The notes: generated by a model from the letters alone, not told the origin. DNA of 64,000 nt from Vandiemenella viatica (GCA_031002005.1 CM061920.1:54166610-54230609); one strand, 5' to 3'. Shown: positions 11,275-21,260, numbered from the stretch's first letter. A program made the numbers and translations.

Positions 11275-11480
11275 TCTTTCGGAAGGAGGCGTACTGAGGC
11301 ATATTGTCACAGGTAGGACGACCGGTTTCTTTTCGCCAGGACCTACAGTATAACGTGGAGTCCGAACATCGGATATATGATCAAACAAAACTGTTAAAAA
11401 TTGCTGACCCCAGTGTGTCTGAATCTTACCCCAAACTTTTAAATGCAAGCGCCTGTACAACTGCGCTACAGACATCCTTC
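11275..11480 (-). mobile_element. SINE family C copy
   Basis: Reverse complement of the family C body near 11337-11373 (AGGACCTACAGTATAACG). The tRNA-like head lies toward 11450-11480, where GTACAACTGCGCTACAGAC resembles an inverted A box. It is diverged. Confidence 0.55.
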
Positions 11481-11639
11481 TCTCAAAGGTTTTCTAGAGC
11501 GCTCGTTTTAAAGCTGCCCCTTTGGTTCAGTTGGTTGCGGCTCCGTGATGGTGTCCGGCGCTGACAAGGAATTAGTTCGCTTCAGTTCTGGTGGTTGAAG
11601 AATTTTTTTTTTTTTTTTTTATGATCAGGATTTGGCTGG

Positions 11640-11880
11640 CAGGGTAGGAGAGTTAGTGATGTACAATTCGTAATCACCAGATTGTGCGCCAAAGTCGTGG
11701 GTTAAATCCCAAACCTCTCCGTACTGTGTATGGTGCGACGGCATATGGAGCTGTTGTTGGAGATTCGTACATGGGATGGGGACGTTAAGCCTTGCGGCTC
11801 CTTTGAAATGTTTCTGAAGAGTCGGTATGAATGGGCCGGCACCAAGGGTTCACTCTCCCCTTTCTTTCGCCTGTCACCCA
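11640..11880 (+). mobile_element. SINE family D copy
   Basis: A tRNA-like head holds a B-box-like GGGTTAAATCCCAAACC near 11699. It is followed by a body with GGAGATTCGTACATGG, GGGGACGTTAAGCCTTGCGG, TGAATGGGCCGGCACC and CTCTCCCCTTTCTTTCGCC. The same order is found at 39955-40091 joined to 42294-42350, and on the minus strand at 42620-42785, so this is a family of at least three copies here. Confidence 0.65.
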
Positions 11881-12987
11881 CAACATAGATTATACAGGAT
11901 GAGTAAAAAAGGACCGCACCGCACCAGTGAAAGTAGCCATTTTAATTGTGCAACTACGCTGTCGCTCCTGGTGGTGGAACGGTGTACTGATGCACTACGT
12001 GCATCAAACTTGAGGTTGTTTGCTACAAAATCACACATCTGCCGGTTCTGTAAGTTATCGCAACAAATTTCCATATCAAAACAAAGTTGTAAAGTCCTTT
12101 ATGACTCACCCGGTACTTTACACCTAACACCATCACACTCATCTATATTTACAATATTGCCAATATTTTCGTTTTTTTCCCGCCCCCCTACTGAACCAGA
12201 AAAATATAGTAGATTTAAAAATTAACGTAAGTACTTAGAATAAACTCTAAAACAGTCATATTAAACGATAAGTGCCTTACAAATTTGAGATCTAGTAGTT
12301 AAGAAAAAAAAAAAGTATTTTTTCAGGTTTTTTTCAAGCCAGAGAAAAAAATAGTTTTTTTACAACACTACTCTGACTATTATTAAGCTGTCGTGAATAC
12401 ACATACGCCATATCAGAACTGTGTATGATAGACAGTAGCATACTTGGCAGCAGATCAGTAATGTTCTGCACCCATTGTTCCTCTGTTTGAGTACGGCCCA
12501 CTGATCCTTCCCAGTTTGCGCACAGTGCGTTGGCGAGTGGTTGCTCCGTCGCTGTGTCGTTGACACCTGGGCCGTATCACTTGTTTGCCGCTTGCGATTA
12601 GGGCCCACAGGTCAACGGCCGGTCTGCAAATATTCCCACGGCTCAGGGGCTACACGCGAGAAGGTCAACCTGCGGCGATTAACAAGCGCTGTTCACTACC
12701 CATTCCATTCATGACTAACAGTTTAAGACCTCACACGTTAGTTGTTTACGATTCCTTGGTGCCGTGGTGGTTATTCAGTTTTGCAAACTAACCATACACA
12801 GACCGTTCCGGATAATGATGAGACTTTCACCAGTGATTCGAAATTTGCTACTCGAGAATAAGTGTATGGTTGCCTGGTTTTCGCTCTTTAAGATTTTGAG
12901 CTGCTCTATAGTGAAGAATAATGTTTTCATACTGGCTTACTGTTGTGCGAATGTAAATTCAGTGAACGAAACTTCTGTAATAAACTC
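11881..12987. other. No gene recognised
   Basis: A plus ORF covers 11827-12225 (132 codons), but its 5' part is SINE D and the rest has no recognisable domain. TATACAGGATGAGTAAAAA near 11891 resembles a DNA-transposon end, but no partner end was found. Confidence 0.4.
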
Positions 12988-13228
12988 CTTTTTTTTCTTA
13001 TGGCTTTACTCCTCGTCGACGTCGGAGAAATAAGAGGCGGGATGGGACTGGGGACACGGAACGGGAAGGAATTTGCCCATGGCTTTTTGTAAGAAGCATC
13101 CGGCATTAACCTGGAGTGATTTGGGGAAACCATGGAAAACGTAAATCTGGATGCTCAGATGGGGATTCGAACCGACGTCCCCCCGAATGCGAGGCCAGAG
13201 CGTTAACCGCTCACCCACCACTCTCGGT
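12988..13228 (-). mobile_element. SINE family A copy, near full length
   Basis: Minus strand: T-run, ATGGCTTTACTCCTCGTCGA, GGGACTGGGGACACGGAACG, GGGGAAACCATGGAAAAC, GGGGATTCGAACCG (B box) and GTTAACCGCTCACCCACCAC at the head. The body has a small change where TTGAAGGAAGC reads TTGTAAGAAGC. Confidence 0.9.
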
Positions 13229-14059
13229 CAGTAATAAGCAATGAATTCAGAATTCTAAGTACTTACTATTTTTTTAGATTAGATTCTTTAAAAGTTATTG
13301 CCATATAAACTTTCTGAATAGCGCAACATAAGGAAAGAAAAGTTAATTTCATACCCACAATTTTTATAAATTTTGAATTTTTTATCTCTTTTGATCCATT
13401 TGTTACAACTCTATGATCATGATCTTGTGCTTTGTGATATTGACTCAGTGGGTGATTCATGTTGGAGGTTTCACTGCTAGAGACAGCTGTTTGGAGTAGT
13501 TCTTTCAGCTCGCCGTCGCTATGACGTAATAGCGTCTACTGAGACTGCGAGCCGCCTAAGGTAAAGTGGTAACAACCAAGCGAGAAAGTGGCGGTTTCCG
13601 TTTTGATGTTCTCACGGAACGCCAGGTCGACGATGAATGGGTTTTAATATCCGCAGATCTCAACGTAGTTCTCATGGAAGCTAATTCAATCTGGCATCAC
13701 TTTGCAGTTCCACGATAGTCTGATCTTATGGCTTGTGACTTTTTTGATGTATCGATTCTAGATGTTACTGACGCACGGAGACCCTGTCATAACCCTTAGC
13801 CAAAATTTAATTCCTCTATCCTATAAGGATATGACTTCGTTTAATTTGTGAAAGATCGCGGGAACATGTCTAGATGTTATACTACCGGACGATCCATGTA
13901 GCACATACTGTGTATTGTTATACAGTAATGTGACTGTTATCTGTTGGAAGTGTGACTTTTCCGTTTATGTATGTAGTTTAAGTCCGTAATTTTTCTGATG
14001 TGTCAAACCACAGGCAGGTCATTTAAAATCTCTCTCTGCGTTATCGTCATTTTGATTCA
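13229..14059. other. No gene recognised
   Basis: AT-rich, no ORF of interest. A GC-moderate stretch at 13500-13700 has no match in the window. Confidence 0.45.
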
Positions 14060-14745
14060 TATTGGTTTCCGACGAAATGGAGAGTGTCGCATTGTTTTTT
14101 TAGCGTCGTATTGAATGGAATCATTACTGTGGTACAGGAACAGAAAAAACACACAGAGTTAAAAGTGATGGCATTAGCAGATGACATATTGATCTGGAAA
14201 AAGAGGGAACAAAATATCGAGATAAAAATGGGAAATTGCTGTGGGAAACCATAACTCGGAAACAGTGCAAAAAATCGATATAAAGTAGATACCGAAAACT
14301 TTGATTCAGTGATGGAGATGAAATTCCTCGAAAAGAAACAGTAAAGGTTCAAACGGTTCTGTTGCCTAGAAATTAAAGAAATCGCCAGCCGAAAGATGAA
14401 ATACGAAGAAAGACAGAGATTAAGAAAGAGTGAACAATATAATATGGAAGCAAAATATGGAGAAATAAGCCAAAATCTTGCTATGTAAACTGTATTGCCT
14501 GCCAGATCTGACAAAAAGCTCCAAAATATGTACTAATTGAAACTTAAGTAGACAGCAAGAGGCAGGAAAGAGGTTTCTGAGAGACGTAAATGTCTCAAGG
14601 AAGGATAGGATCAAATTGAAAACTTCGGAGAGAACTTTATGGAGGTTGATGCATTAGATGAAACGCTAAAGAATGAAAGGGAATGGAGGAGATGGACATA
14701 AACTGGATTGAAGTAGTGGCGAAGGAATTTTGGAGAGACCGGCAA
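14060..14745 (+). pseudogene. Decayed non-LTR reverse transcriptase remnant
   Basis: In one plus frame near 14140-14200 the translation reads HTELKVMALADDILIW, a clear RT motif C neighbourhood (the A-x-DD box). A degenerate MKFLxxK block follows near 14320. Near 14690 a REWRRW segment resembles the C-terminal arginine/tryptophan region of RTE-type elements. Stops and frame changes interrupt it throughout. The long minus ORF at 14047-14514 is its antisense shadow. Confidence 0.55.
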
Positions 14746-15194
14746 AACTGGAAGTGGGTGTGTCTGATGAAGTTCCAAACGATGATGAGGGCGTTACTGC
14801 TTGTCGCGTAGGTTTAAGGTGTTGGCTTCGTTTTTATCGCACTGGTAGTTGGCCATTACGGCGCGAGACATGCTGAGGTGGCGCAGCGTAGCTATGGGCT
14901 TTATTAGCGCCATCAACGAGTAATTCTGCTACAAAAAAGGGAAACGGCCGTCCAGCTATGGCCGGGCATTCGCACCTCGCTCTCAATTCTTGATGGCCGC
15001 TTTATAGAGCGCCGTACGACTATAAAGAAGCCAGCCTCGGGGGCCGATCTCTACCTTCTTCCTCGAGAGGCGCGCTCCTATAAAAGCTTCACGCCGTGAT
15101 ATGTGGGGCAATCCGCCTAACTGCCGCCTTACGGCGTGTTTGCATTGCGGCAAGGCGTCCCTCCCTGCACCGCACAATGCGCGCGCGCACGGCC
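14746..15194. other. GC-rich, CpG-dense stretch without a recognised gene
   Basis: From about 14860 to 15195 the sequence is GC-rich with many CpG dinucleotides (for example GCGCGCGCGCACGGCC near 15180). It could be a CpG island or promoter, but no transcript feature supports that. It abuts a CR1-like remnant. Confidence 0.35.
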
Positions 15195-15300
15195 AGAGGT
15201 GATATGATAAAACAGCTGCAACGAGATTCATTGGGAGACAGGAGGAGAGTCATGGGAGTGTTCAGGGGGTTCATTGGTGATGAGGCGTTGAAAGAAATGC
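15195..15300 (+). pseudogene. CR1-like RT C-terminal fragment
   Basis: The translation contains MIKQLQRDSLGDRRRVMGVF, matching the better copy near 47965-48030 (MIKELEWDSLEDRRRVERVM followed by GVYKAYTGDEAWK). The fragment is about 35 codons, cut at both ends. Confidence 0.65.
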
Positions 15301-15699
15301 ATATCGTTCAACCGATAATGTCGAAAATATCGGACTAAAAATATCGATATTTTTACATTGACAAAAACTACAAACCCCTTAACATTCACAAAATATTGCA
15401 AATAAATGTATGTGTGGCTTGACTATGCTAAACACTGATTTAGCTCGATAACAAAATCGATAACATCCTTTCTTCCACTTCGTTTCGTGCGCTTTATTCG
15501 TTTCTCATTCATTTACGTTCACCGTTTAATTATTTAATCTGTCGCGCTACGCTCGCGTTCTTTGGTTCTTGTTCCTCTCTAGGACGTATTACAATATTCT
15601 AAAGGGGGTAACTGATGCATTTGTTTATTTTATCAGAGTTGATAACAGACTTTTTAATGCAGTTGAAGGCAAAGTTTTTTTGAGTATTTAATGAAGTAC
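15301..15699. other. No gene recognised
   Basis: AT-rich, with a few TATCGATA-type palindromes near 15340. No match to the element families described here. Confidence 0.4.
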
Positions 15700-15702
15700 T
15701 TA

Positions 15703-16077
15703 GGGAGCGTGCATAAACCACGTAGCTCCATTTTTACCTCCTGTGAACACCCCCTCCCCCCACGTAACCCTACGTAGCTTTTGCCTCTAACCACCTCCCC
15801 ACGTACCACGTAGCTTTTGATTCCAGAAGACATTTTGTACTATTTTCTCGTGTCAGACTATTCTAAATTACAAACGGAGTTAATTAACTGAGGGAAATAA
15901 ATAGCTACATGCTGTTGTGTGTTCTGTTCCTCATTTTAACTGTGAAAAATGTTATGAAAGGCAAGCTACGTGGCCTGGCTCGGAACCCCCCCTCCCCCCA
16001 CGTAGCCCAGCGTAGCCTTCCAGCCAACCTCTCCCCCCCCCCCCCTGGACCGAGCTACGTAGTTTGTGCACGGTCCC
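15703..16077. mobile_element. MITE family A, copy 1 (uninterrupted, 375 bp)
   Basis: Terminal inverted repeats begin GGGAGCGTGCATAAACCA on the left and, reverse-complemented, GGGACCGTGCACAAACTA on the right. TTA directly flanks both ends (15700-15702 and 16078-16080). The inside is made of inverted arms with C-runs (15751-15760, 16030-16046) and repeated ACGTAGC words. No ORF codes for a transposase, so it is non-autonomous. TIRs starting GGG with a 3-bp TTA target duplication suggest the PIF/Harbinger group; that is an inference. Confidence 0.85.
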
Positions 16078-16080
16078 TTA

Positions 16081-16555
16081 GCACCGTTATACAAAGTTCC
16101 TTCTCGTGAAACTATCAAAACAAAAATTGGTAAAGAATACGAATAAACTTCAAAATTCGTGACGAAAAATTTGAAAAGTGTGAAGCATTTTTCTATTTTT
16201 ACGTATATCTGATCTAAAGTAACAATGGATATTGGGAGATTACGGTACATTTTTTGCTGCAAAATGAATTAAAATCAATCCTGTTTGGTATACAAGTAGG
16301 ATCAAGATATGTTCAAAATTAAAATTTGTTATTTACTCAAAGGAGCCTCGTCGGAACCTTATGAACGCCTCTTCTGAAAGGCAGGAGCCGCTGTCACTCA
16401 AACTAGGAATAGACTTCACGGGAAAAGTTGAAGCAAACCACTGTTTTCAATATCTGTTGACGCTGAAAATTGCAGACCAATTTTTTTTTTAATTTATTAC
16501 TTGATTTTGAATTACATACCTATTTCTAATTTCTAATATTTTTTATTTTTACAGC
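16081..16555. other. No gene recognised
   Basis: AT-rich spacer between MITE A copy 1 and a LINE fragment. Confidence 0.4.
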
Positions 16556-16770
16556 TTTATTAATCCTTGTTTGAGGATGCACCCTCTTTAAGCCAGATGA
16601 GCTATGTACAACTTAATGCTACATAAGTTTGTTGTAATTCCTTCCAGGTTGATCGATCTTGCGCAACTCTCTTCCATTTCACGCCTGTTACTTGTCTTAT
16701 GTCCTTATCCCAACGATCCATAATATTATATAATCTAGCTTCGAGCCCGGTTTGAACGCAATATTCTGGC
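16556..16770 (-). pseudogene. Non-LTR retrotransposon C-terminal fragment
   Basis: The minus-strand translation near 16620-16720 reads RWDKDIRQVTGVKWKRVAQD followed by RSTWKELQQTYV. This matches the RWxDDIxxVAGxxWMxxAQDRxxWxxLxEAYV ending of many insect endonuclease-RT (non-LTR) proteins. It is preserved for about 40 codons and a stop follows immediately, consistent with the protein's natural C-terminus. The upstream RT domain is absent. Confidence 0.7.
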
Positions 16771-17185
16771 AGTTCCTTTTTTTTTGTTTTTGCAGTTGGT
16801 TAATTATACGGAATTGTTATTACATAATGCTAATGGCCTTGATATGAGTGTTTAGGGAACCAGATTCGTTCCATCGCAATTACAATAACTGATTAATACT
16901 ATCGCAGTTTCATTGAGTGTTCGGGCATGATGTAACATCGAAACAAAGGACGCAGTTAATAATACTTAGTGATATATTTTGTGATAACTTTCGTTTGATG
17001 TAAACATTCATGGCATAACAGACATTATGACCAAACTGTCTTTTTACTATAGTTGATGACGTAATTACAATGGGGAGTATGCAGCTTTGGCAACGACACT
17101 GTACATATACTTTTACATTTCACAAATTTTTAATCTTAAATTCTTTCGATGTTTGAACTAAATTATTCAGCATATTTTATTAATA
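16771..17185. other. No gene recognised
   Basis: AT-rich spacer with no repeat match. Confidence 0.4.
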
Positions 17186-17373
17186 TTTTTGCTTCTGGCT
17201 TTATGCGACGTCCTTAGAGGCGCGTTCGGAGATGGCCTCTTGAAGGAAGCATCCCGGCATTCGCCTGGAGTGATTTGGGTAAACCATGGAAGATCTAACT
17301 CTGGATGACCGGACAGAGATTCGAATCCGCGACCTCCCGAATGCGAGGCCAGAGCGTTTCCCTCACCCACCAC
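17186..17373 (-). mobile_element. SINE family A copy with internal deletion
   Basis: Minus strand. Tail, GAGGTCATTAG-equivalent and head are present, but the GGGACTGGGGACAAGGAACG part of the body is missing. The sequence jumps from TTAGAGGCGCG to GAGATGGCCTCTTGAAGG. The B box reads AGAGATTCGAATCCG. Confidence 0.85.
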
Positions 17374-17744
17374 ATATACCTACCAGATCTTATCATCACC
17401 CAATACAGCGAGAGAAGTCCCGGCCTCAAGTGCGATATTAAGGTATCGTAAAGCCATCTGCCAGCAACAAACACAGTTAATAAAGTGACGCGTGCAGCAA
17501 AACAATGAGTTCACTGGAAGAAAAATTGAGTAGGTTTCGTAATTTAAGACAAAAGAAGATACACAGAAATATTGTCGTTGTCAACAGAAACCGTGACATC
17601 CACAAAACAAGATGGCTACGTCCGACAGCTCAGTTGCGATAATGCGCACCGTTCACATCAAGTATTTTGACAAACTGCTCTGGTCCGAACATGCTGTGGG
17701 GAAAAGCAAATCAATGTAAATAGTAAGTAATAAACAACCACAAA
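17374..17744. other. No gene recognised
   Basis: No family match and no domain seen. Confidence 0.4.
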
Positions 17745-18002
17745 CATATTTTTGAATAAAAATCCGTCTTCTAACAACTGTTTTTATTATTGACTTGTAT
17801 CTACCAGACGCGTTTCGCCCTTCTGGAGTGGGGCATCGTCAGTGGTAAAAATTGTTGCAGCTAGCACATGTCAGTCTAGAACAGCACCTTCCGCAATTTT
17901 TACCACTGACGATGCCCCACTCCAGAAGGGCGAAACGCGTCTGGTAGATACAAGTCAATAAAAAACAGTTGTTAGAAGACGGATTTTTATTCAAAAATAT
18001 TT
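17745..18002. mobile_element. Inverted pair of PLE-type terminal repeats with hammerhead-like cores
   Basis: Two arms of about 109 bp (17745-17854 and 17894-18002) are near-perfect inverted copies around a 39-bp spacer. They differ mainly by a 2-nt indel in an A/T run. Each arm carries CTGACGA, a GCCC/GGGC stem and GAAACGCG (17906-17935 on plus, 17813-17842 on minus). That layout is like the hammerhead-ribozyme motif known from Penelope-like elements. No RT coding sequence is attached, so this is a terminal-repeat-only, head-to-head remnant. The PLE assignment is by motif only. Confidence 0.6.
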
Positions 18003-18430
18003 ATGAACAACTGCGGAACATGGCCTACAACAAGATTACGGTAACCACAAACATCATTCCTTTTTATTATTACGTAAAGTATTATTTAATAAGTTTGCAA
18101 ATTACGTATAAATTTCAAAGCATTTTCATCGCTGATTTTGCCTCGATTAGAGGTGAAATGCATACGGCATTAAAGAAATAATAATCACTTCTTAACAATT
18201 AATAGTGGTACTTGTTTGTCTGAAATAGTCGAATATTTTTTACGAATAACGTTTACAAAGAAATAAAACCATCAGTTGTAACTTTATGTTTTGAATAAAA
18301 AGTTTTATACTGTTCGTTTCTTTCTTTGATTGTTTTCATTAAGACTGCTCCGTAACTCTTAATACATTTATTGTAATTAATCACTGAAGTTTTATTGTGT
18401 TTACTGTAGATAAATGTTAACTTTGTGTTT
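18003..18430. other. No gene recognised
   Basis: AT-rich. It may include the continuation of the PLE-type repeat at its left edge. Confidence 0.4.
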
Positions 18431-19022
18431 CTTTGTTTTTGCTTATTCCTATACGCCTCATTGACTTCGAGGTCATTAGGGATTGTGCATTAACTACGTG
18501 GCTCCGTCTAGGGGGGGGGGGTGGCTGAAATGCTACGCTGGGCTACGTGGGGGGGAAGGGGAGGGGGGTAGGTTCCGAGCCAGGCCACGTAGCTTTTCTT
18601 TCATATTATTTGTCACAGTTAAAATGAGATACAGAACGCGCAGAAGTAGGTAAATATTTATTTCAATCATTTAATTATCCCCGTATGTAATTTACGATAG
18701 CCTGACAAGAGAAAACAGTGCGAAATGTCTTCTGGAATCAATGTGGAAAATAGCTACGTGCTACTTGGGGGAGGGAGGAGGGGCTAGAGACAAAAGCCAA
18801 ATAGAGCTACGTGGTTTATGGACGCTGCCTTAGCGGCGGAAAAGTAGAGGGAACAACGAAAGGGAAGGAATTCGGTGATGATCTTTAGAAGGAACCATCC
18901 CGGCTTTTGCCTGGAGTGATTTTGGAAAACCAAACTGAAATCTGGATGGCCGGACGGGGAACCGAACCAAAGTCCTCTGCAGTGCGAGGTCAGAGCATTA
19001 TCACTCACCCACCACGCTCGGT
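18431..19022 (-). mobile_element. SINE family A copy split by MITE A copy 2
   Basis: The tail half (18431-18478) ends in GAGGTCATTA. The SINE resumes at 18830 with TTAGCGGCGG and runs through GGCCGGACGGGGAACCGAAC to CCACCACGCTCGGT. The two halves join cleanly at the TTA duplicated by the MITE, so the SINE was there first. The B box has ACCGAACC in place of ATTCGAACC. Confidence 0.9.
18479..18829. mobile_element. MITE family A, copy 2, inside a SINE
   Basis: The left end is GGGATTGTGCATTAACTA and the right end, reverse-complemented, is GGCAGCGTCCATAAACCA. Flanking TTA lies at 18476-18478 and 18830-18832. Internal G-runs (18511-18520, 18550-18568) and ACGTAGC words match copy 1. Length is 351 bp, slightly shorter than the 375-bp copy. 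Confidence 0.88.
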
Positions 19023-19549
19023 ATCTAAAAAGTAAACCAAAACGTGTATTTATACCAGTTCAACCTGCTCGGTAAAAATCGATAGTGCTGGGATGATAGA
19101 AGTAGGCGTTATATCTTGCAGATACTGAAGAAGTTATTTTTCTCTTTTTGGGTGAGTATACCGGGCGGTGGCGCGCACAATACGGCAATGCTTAGCCTGC
19201 TAACGTTCTGTTTTCGTTAGGCGGCGCATAAACAGGAACATTAATATTACGGGCGGCGAGCGGGGAGCGCTGTTTTCAATCTGCCCGTCGGAATTTATTT
19301 GGCCGGGGGGTAAGCAGCGCCTCTATCTGCCGCATCGTAAAGCACAGAGCAGTGGGCGTGGCATCCTCGTATTTCGTCCCTACCAGAAAATACCACGACA
19401 CACCCCAGCTTTTAACCACAGAGCAGTGAGGGTTAAAAACAGAATGCTTGCATCAATTAGTTGGTAGGTATCACTTAGTTCAATGAAATATTCACCTTCT
19501 AATGAGAAAGAGGAAGGGAACTGTGAAGTAACTAACGAATAAAAATTCT
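19023..19549. other. GC-rich spacer beside the tRNA gene
   Basis: About 19155-19370 is GC- and CpG-rich with no recognisable coding frame. A TTTTT run on the minus strand (19541-19545) sits five bases past the tRNA and fits an RNA polymerase III terminator. Confidence 0.4.
19541..19545 (-). terminator. Pol III T-run terminator of tRNA-Arg
   Basis: On the minus strand the first T-run after the tRNA is five Ts, four bases beyond the discriminator base. This is where a polymerase III transcript would end. Confidence 0.75.
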
Positions 19550-19622
19550 CGACCGTGACAGGACTCGAACCTGCAATCTTCGGATCCGAAGTCCGACGCC
19601 TTATCCATTAGGCCACACGGTC
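19550..19622 (-). tRNA. tRNA-Arg (anticodon UCG)
   Basis: On the minus strand a complete 73-nt cloverleaf can be drawn. The acceptor stem GACCGTG/CACGGTC has seven pairs and the discriminator base is G. The anticodon stem TCGGA/TCCGA is perfect and its loop CTTCGGA gives anticodon UCG, which reads the arginine codon CGA. The T arm is GCAGG-TTCGAGT-CCTGT with one G-U pair. Internal promoters are present (A box TGGCCTAATGG, B box GGTTCGAGTCC). There is no intron and no CCA, as expected for a nuclear gene. Unlike the SINE heads here, it has no SINE body behind it and its stems are intact, so it is probably a working gene. Confidence 0.96.
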
Positions 19623-19970
19623 TGGCGGGTACATTGGGTCTGTTATCAGTGTACTAAAGCGGAAGTATATACCATAGGCCACTTCCGAATGCATGGTCAT
19701 TGTTTTTCATTGTCGCTAATGCATTACAAGCTGCTTGTGAAAACTCTGGTGAATACCGTAAGGCTGTGACGTAACCGCCATGTTATTACCGTTTGCCAGC
19801 ATCTGGAAAATAATAATGATGTCCTAGATGGCGATAGTTCTTTATATTAACCGGTCTTTTAATTTCTGTGATCGTCGGGAGAATTCCCAATGGATTTACT
19901 GAGTGGGAGGCCCTAATAAAACAACGAATGACGATTTATGGCTCCTACCCAAAGAGAACAACTCTAGAAG
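19623..19970. other. No gene recognised
   Basis: Spacer between the tRNA and a TIR element. The ORF at 19868-20050 runs into the left TIR. Confidence 0.4.
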
Positions 19971-20696
19971 GAAAATTAGTAACACGCCAATACGTCGGAA
20001 ACTACAAAAATTGTCCTATCGGTCTTAAGTTCAGCACATACATTCCTTAGGCGATAATATTTGATTTAAAGTGTATTACGTAAGCTTCGAATGCGTGAAA
20101 ATGAGAAAAAATCACTTCAAATGTGGGTAGATACAGACATTTTATTAAGCAAGAAATACACGTTATTACATGTCGATATATTTTCTGTGCGTTTCTTACT
20201 CTTAATTCTTGGTCCAGGCTGCATTTCAACCTAACCACAACTGCTAATAGCAAAAAATAAAACCAACTTAAATGCTGTGTATCAAACATTCGTTACGGTA
20301 GACGCTATGTTTTTCCCTGTAAGGTAGGCTGCCATGCAATATATCTTAGCACTGAAAAACAATATGTCAGCACGCACAGAGAAATCGTAAATGTTACATG
20401 ATTTTCTACTAATTACGTATGTGCAATTTGCATGTGGAAAGCGGTTTTTATTCAATAATTGAGTCTTAAAAACACGTGGAATAAATGTTAACAGCCATTA
20501 AAGTGTATTTCTTGCGTAATAACATGTATGCATCTACCCACATTTCGAGTGATTTTTCCTCATTTCTACATATTCAAAGCTTACGTTACACACTTTAAAT
20601 CAAATATTATCGCCTAAGGAATGTGTGTACCAAATTTCAGACCGACAGGATAATATTTGTAGGTTCCGACGTATTGGAATGGATCACGAAAATTTA
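19971..20696. mobile_element. Long-TIR non-autonomous DNA element (about 725 bp)
   Basis: The left arm (about 19971-20165) and right arm (about 20500-20696) are inverted copies of one another. They share CCAATACGTCGGAA, a CATTCCTTAGGCGATAATAT block, GATTTAAAGTGT, AAAAATCACT and GTGGGTAGAT, with scattered differences. The middle is AT-rich and codes for nothing recognisable. The exact ends and target duplication are not clear, so the superfamily is unassigned. Confidence 0.75.
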
Positions 20697-21074
20697 TGCA
20701 CACCTTACCCGGGCGATATTATTTAGCGATAAGTGTGTATTATTGCCAGCAAAGATATACTAATCGTGTAAAGTCTTTCGGATTGTTAGCAGTTTTATAC
20801 AAGTTATCATCCAAGAAACACCTGTCTATTGCCTGTCCATTTGTTGCAACTGTTCAAATGCAGCCTGGACCGAAAACGGCCGTTTCTTGTGGTTGGCTTT
20901 AAATTTTTCGTCGATTCATACAACAATAGTCGACACTTAGAAGTAGATGTGCTCCTAAATTCAATACGTTTTGACCCATAGTCTTCTAAAATAGAATCGA
21001 TATGAAAACACCTGGCTCAGATGGAAGCAGGTGGGATCTCCAGGGTGCCAATCCATGCTTCTGGGGGATACTGT
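20697..21074. other. No gene recognised
   Basis: No repeat match or domain seen. Confidence 0.4.
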
Positions 21075-21260
21075 AGACTTTACACTAATAAATCTATATT
21101 AATATTATTAAAGCGAAAGTAACTCTGTCTGTTTTTTTTTATGTTTTCAGGGCAAAACAGCCTATCCGATCGTGATGAAATTTGACAAGGAGATGGTATT
21201 TGCCTTTAGGAATGACATAGGATACTATTTTCTGTATAGATAATACATATTGTCATCGAA
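21075..21260 (-). repeat. Dispersed repeat F fragment (inverted)
   Basis: Read in reverse, this gives ATCTATACAG, TAGTATCCTATGTC, CTCCTTGTCAAATTTCATCA and GACAGAGTTACTTTCGC, in the same order as the 3' part of repeat F at 6776-7205. Confidence 0.6.

Noticed and set aside
11827..12225. 132-codon ORF as a gene
   Set aside because: It starts in SINE D and the rest has no homology signal or coding bias.
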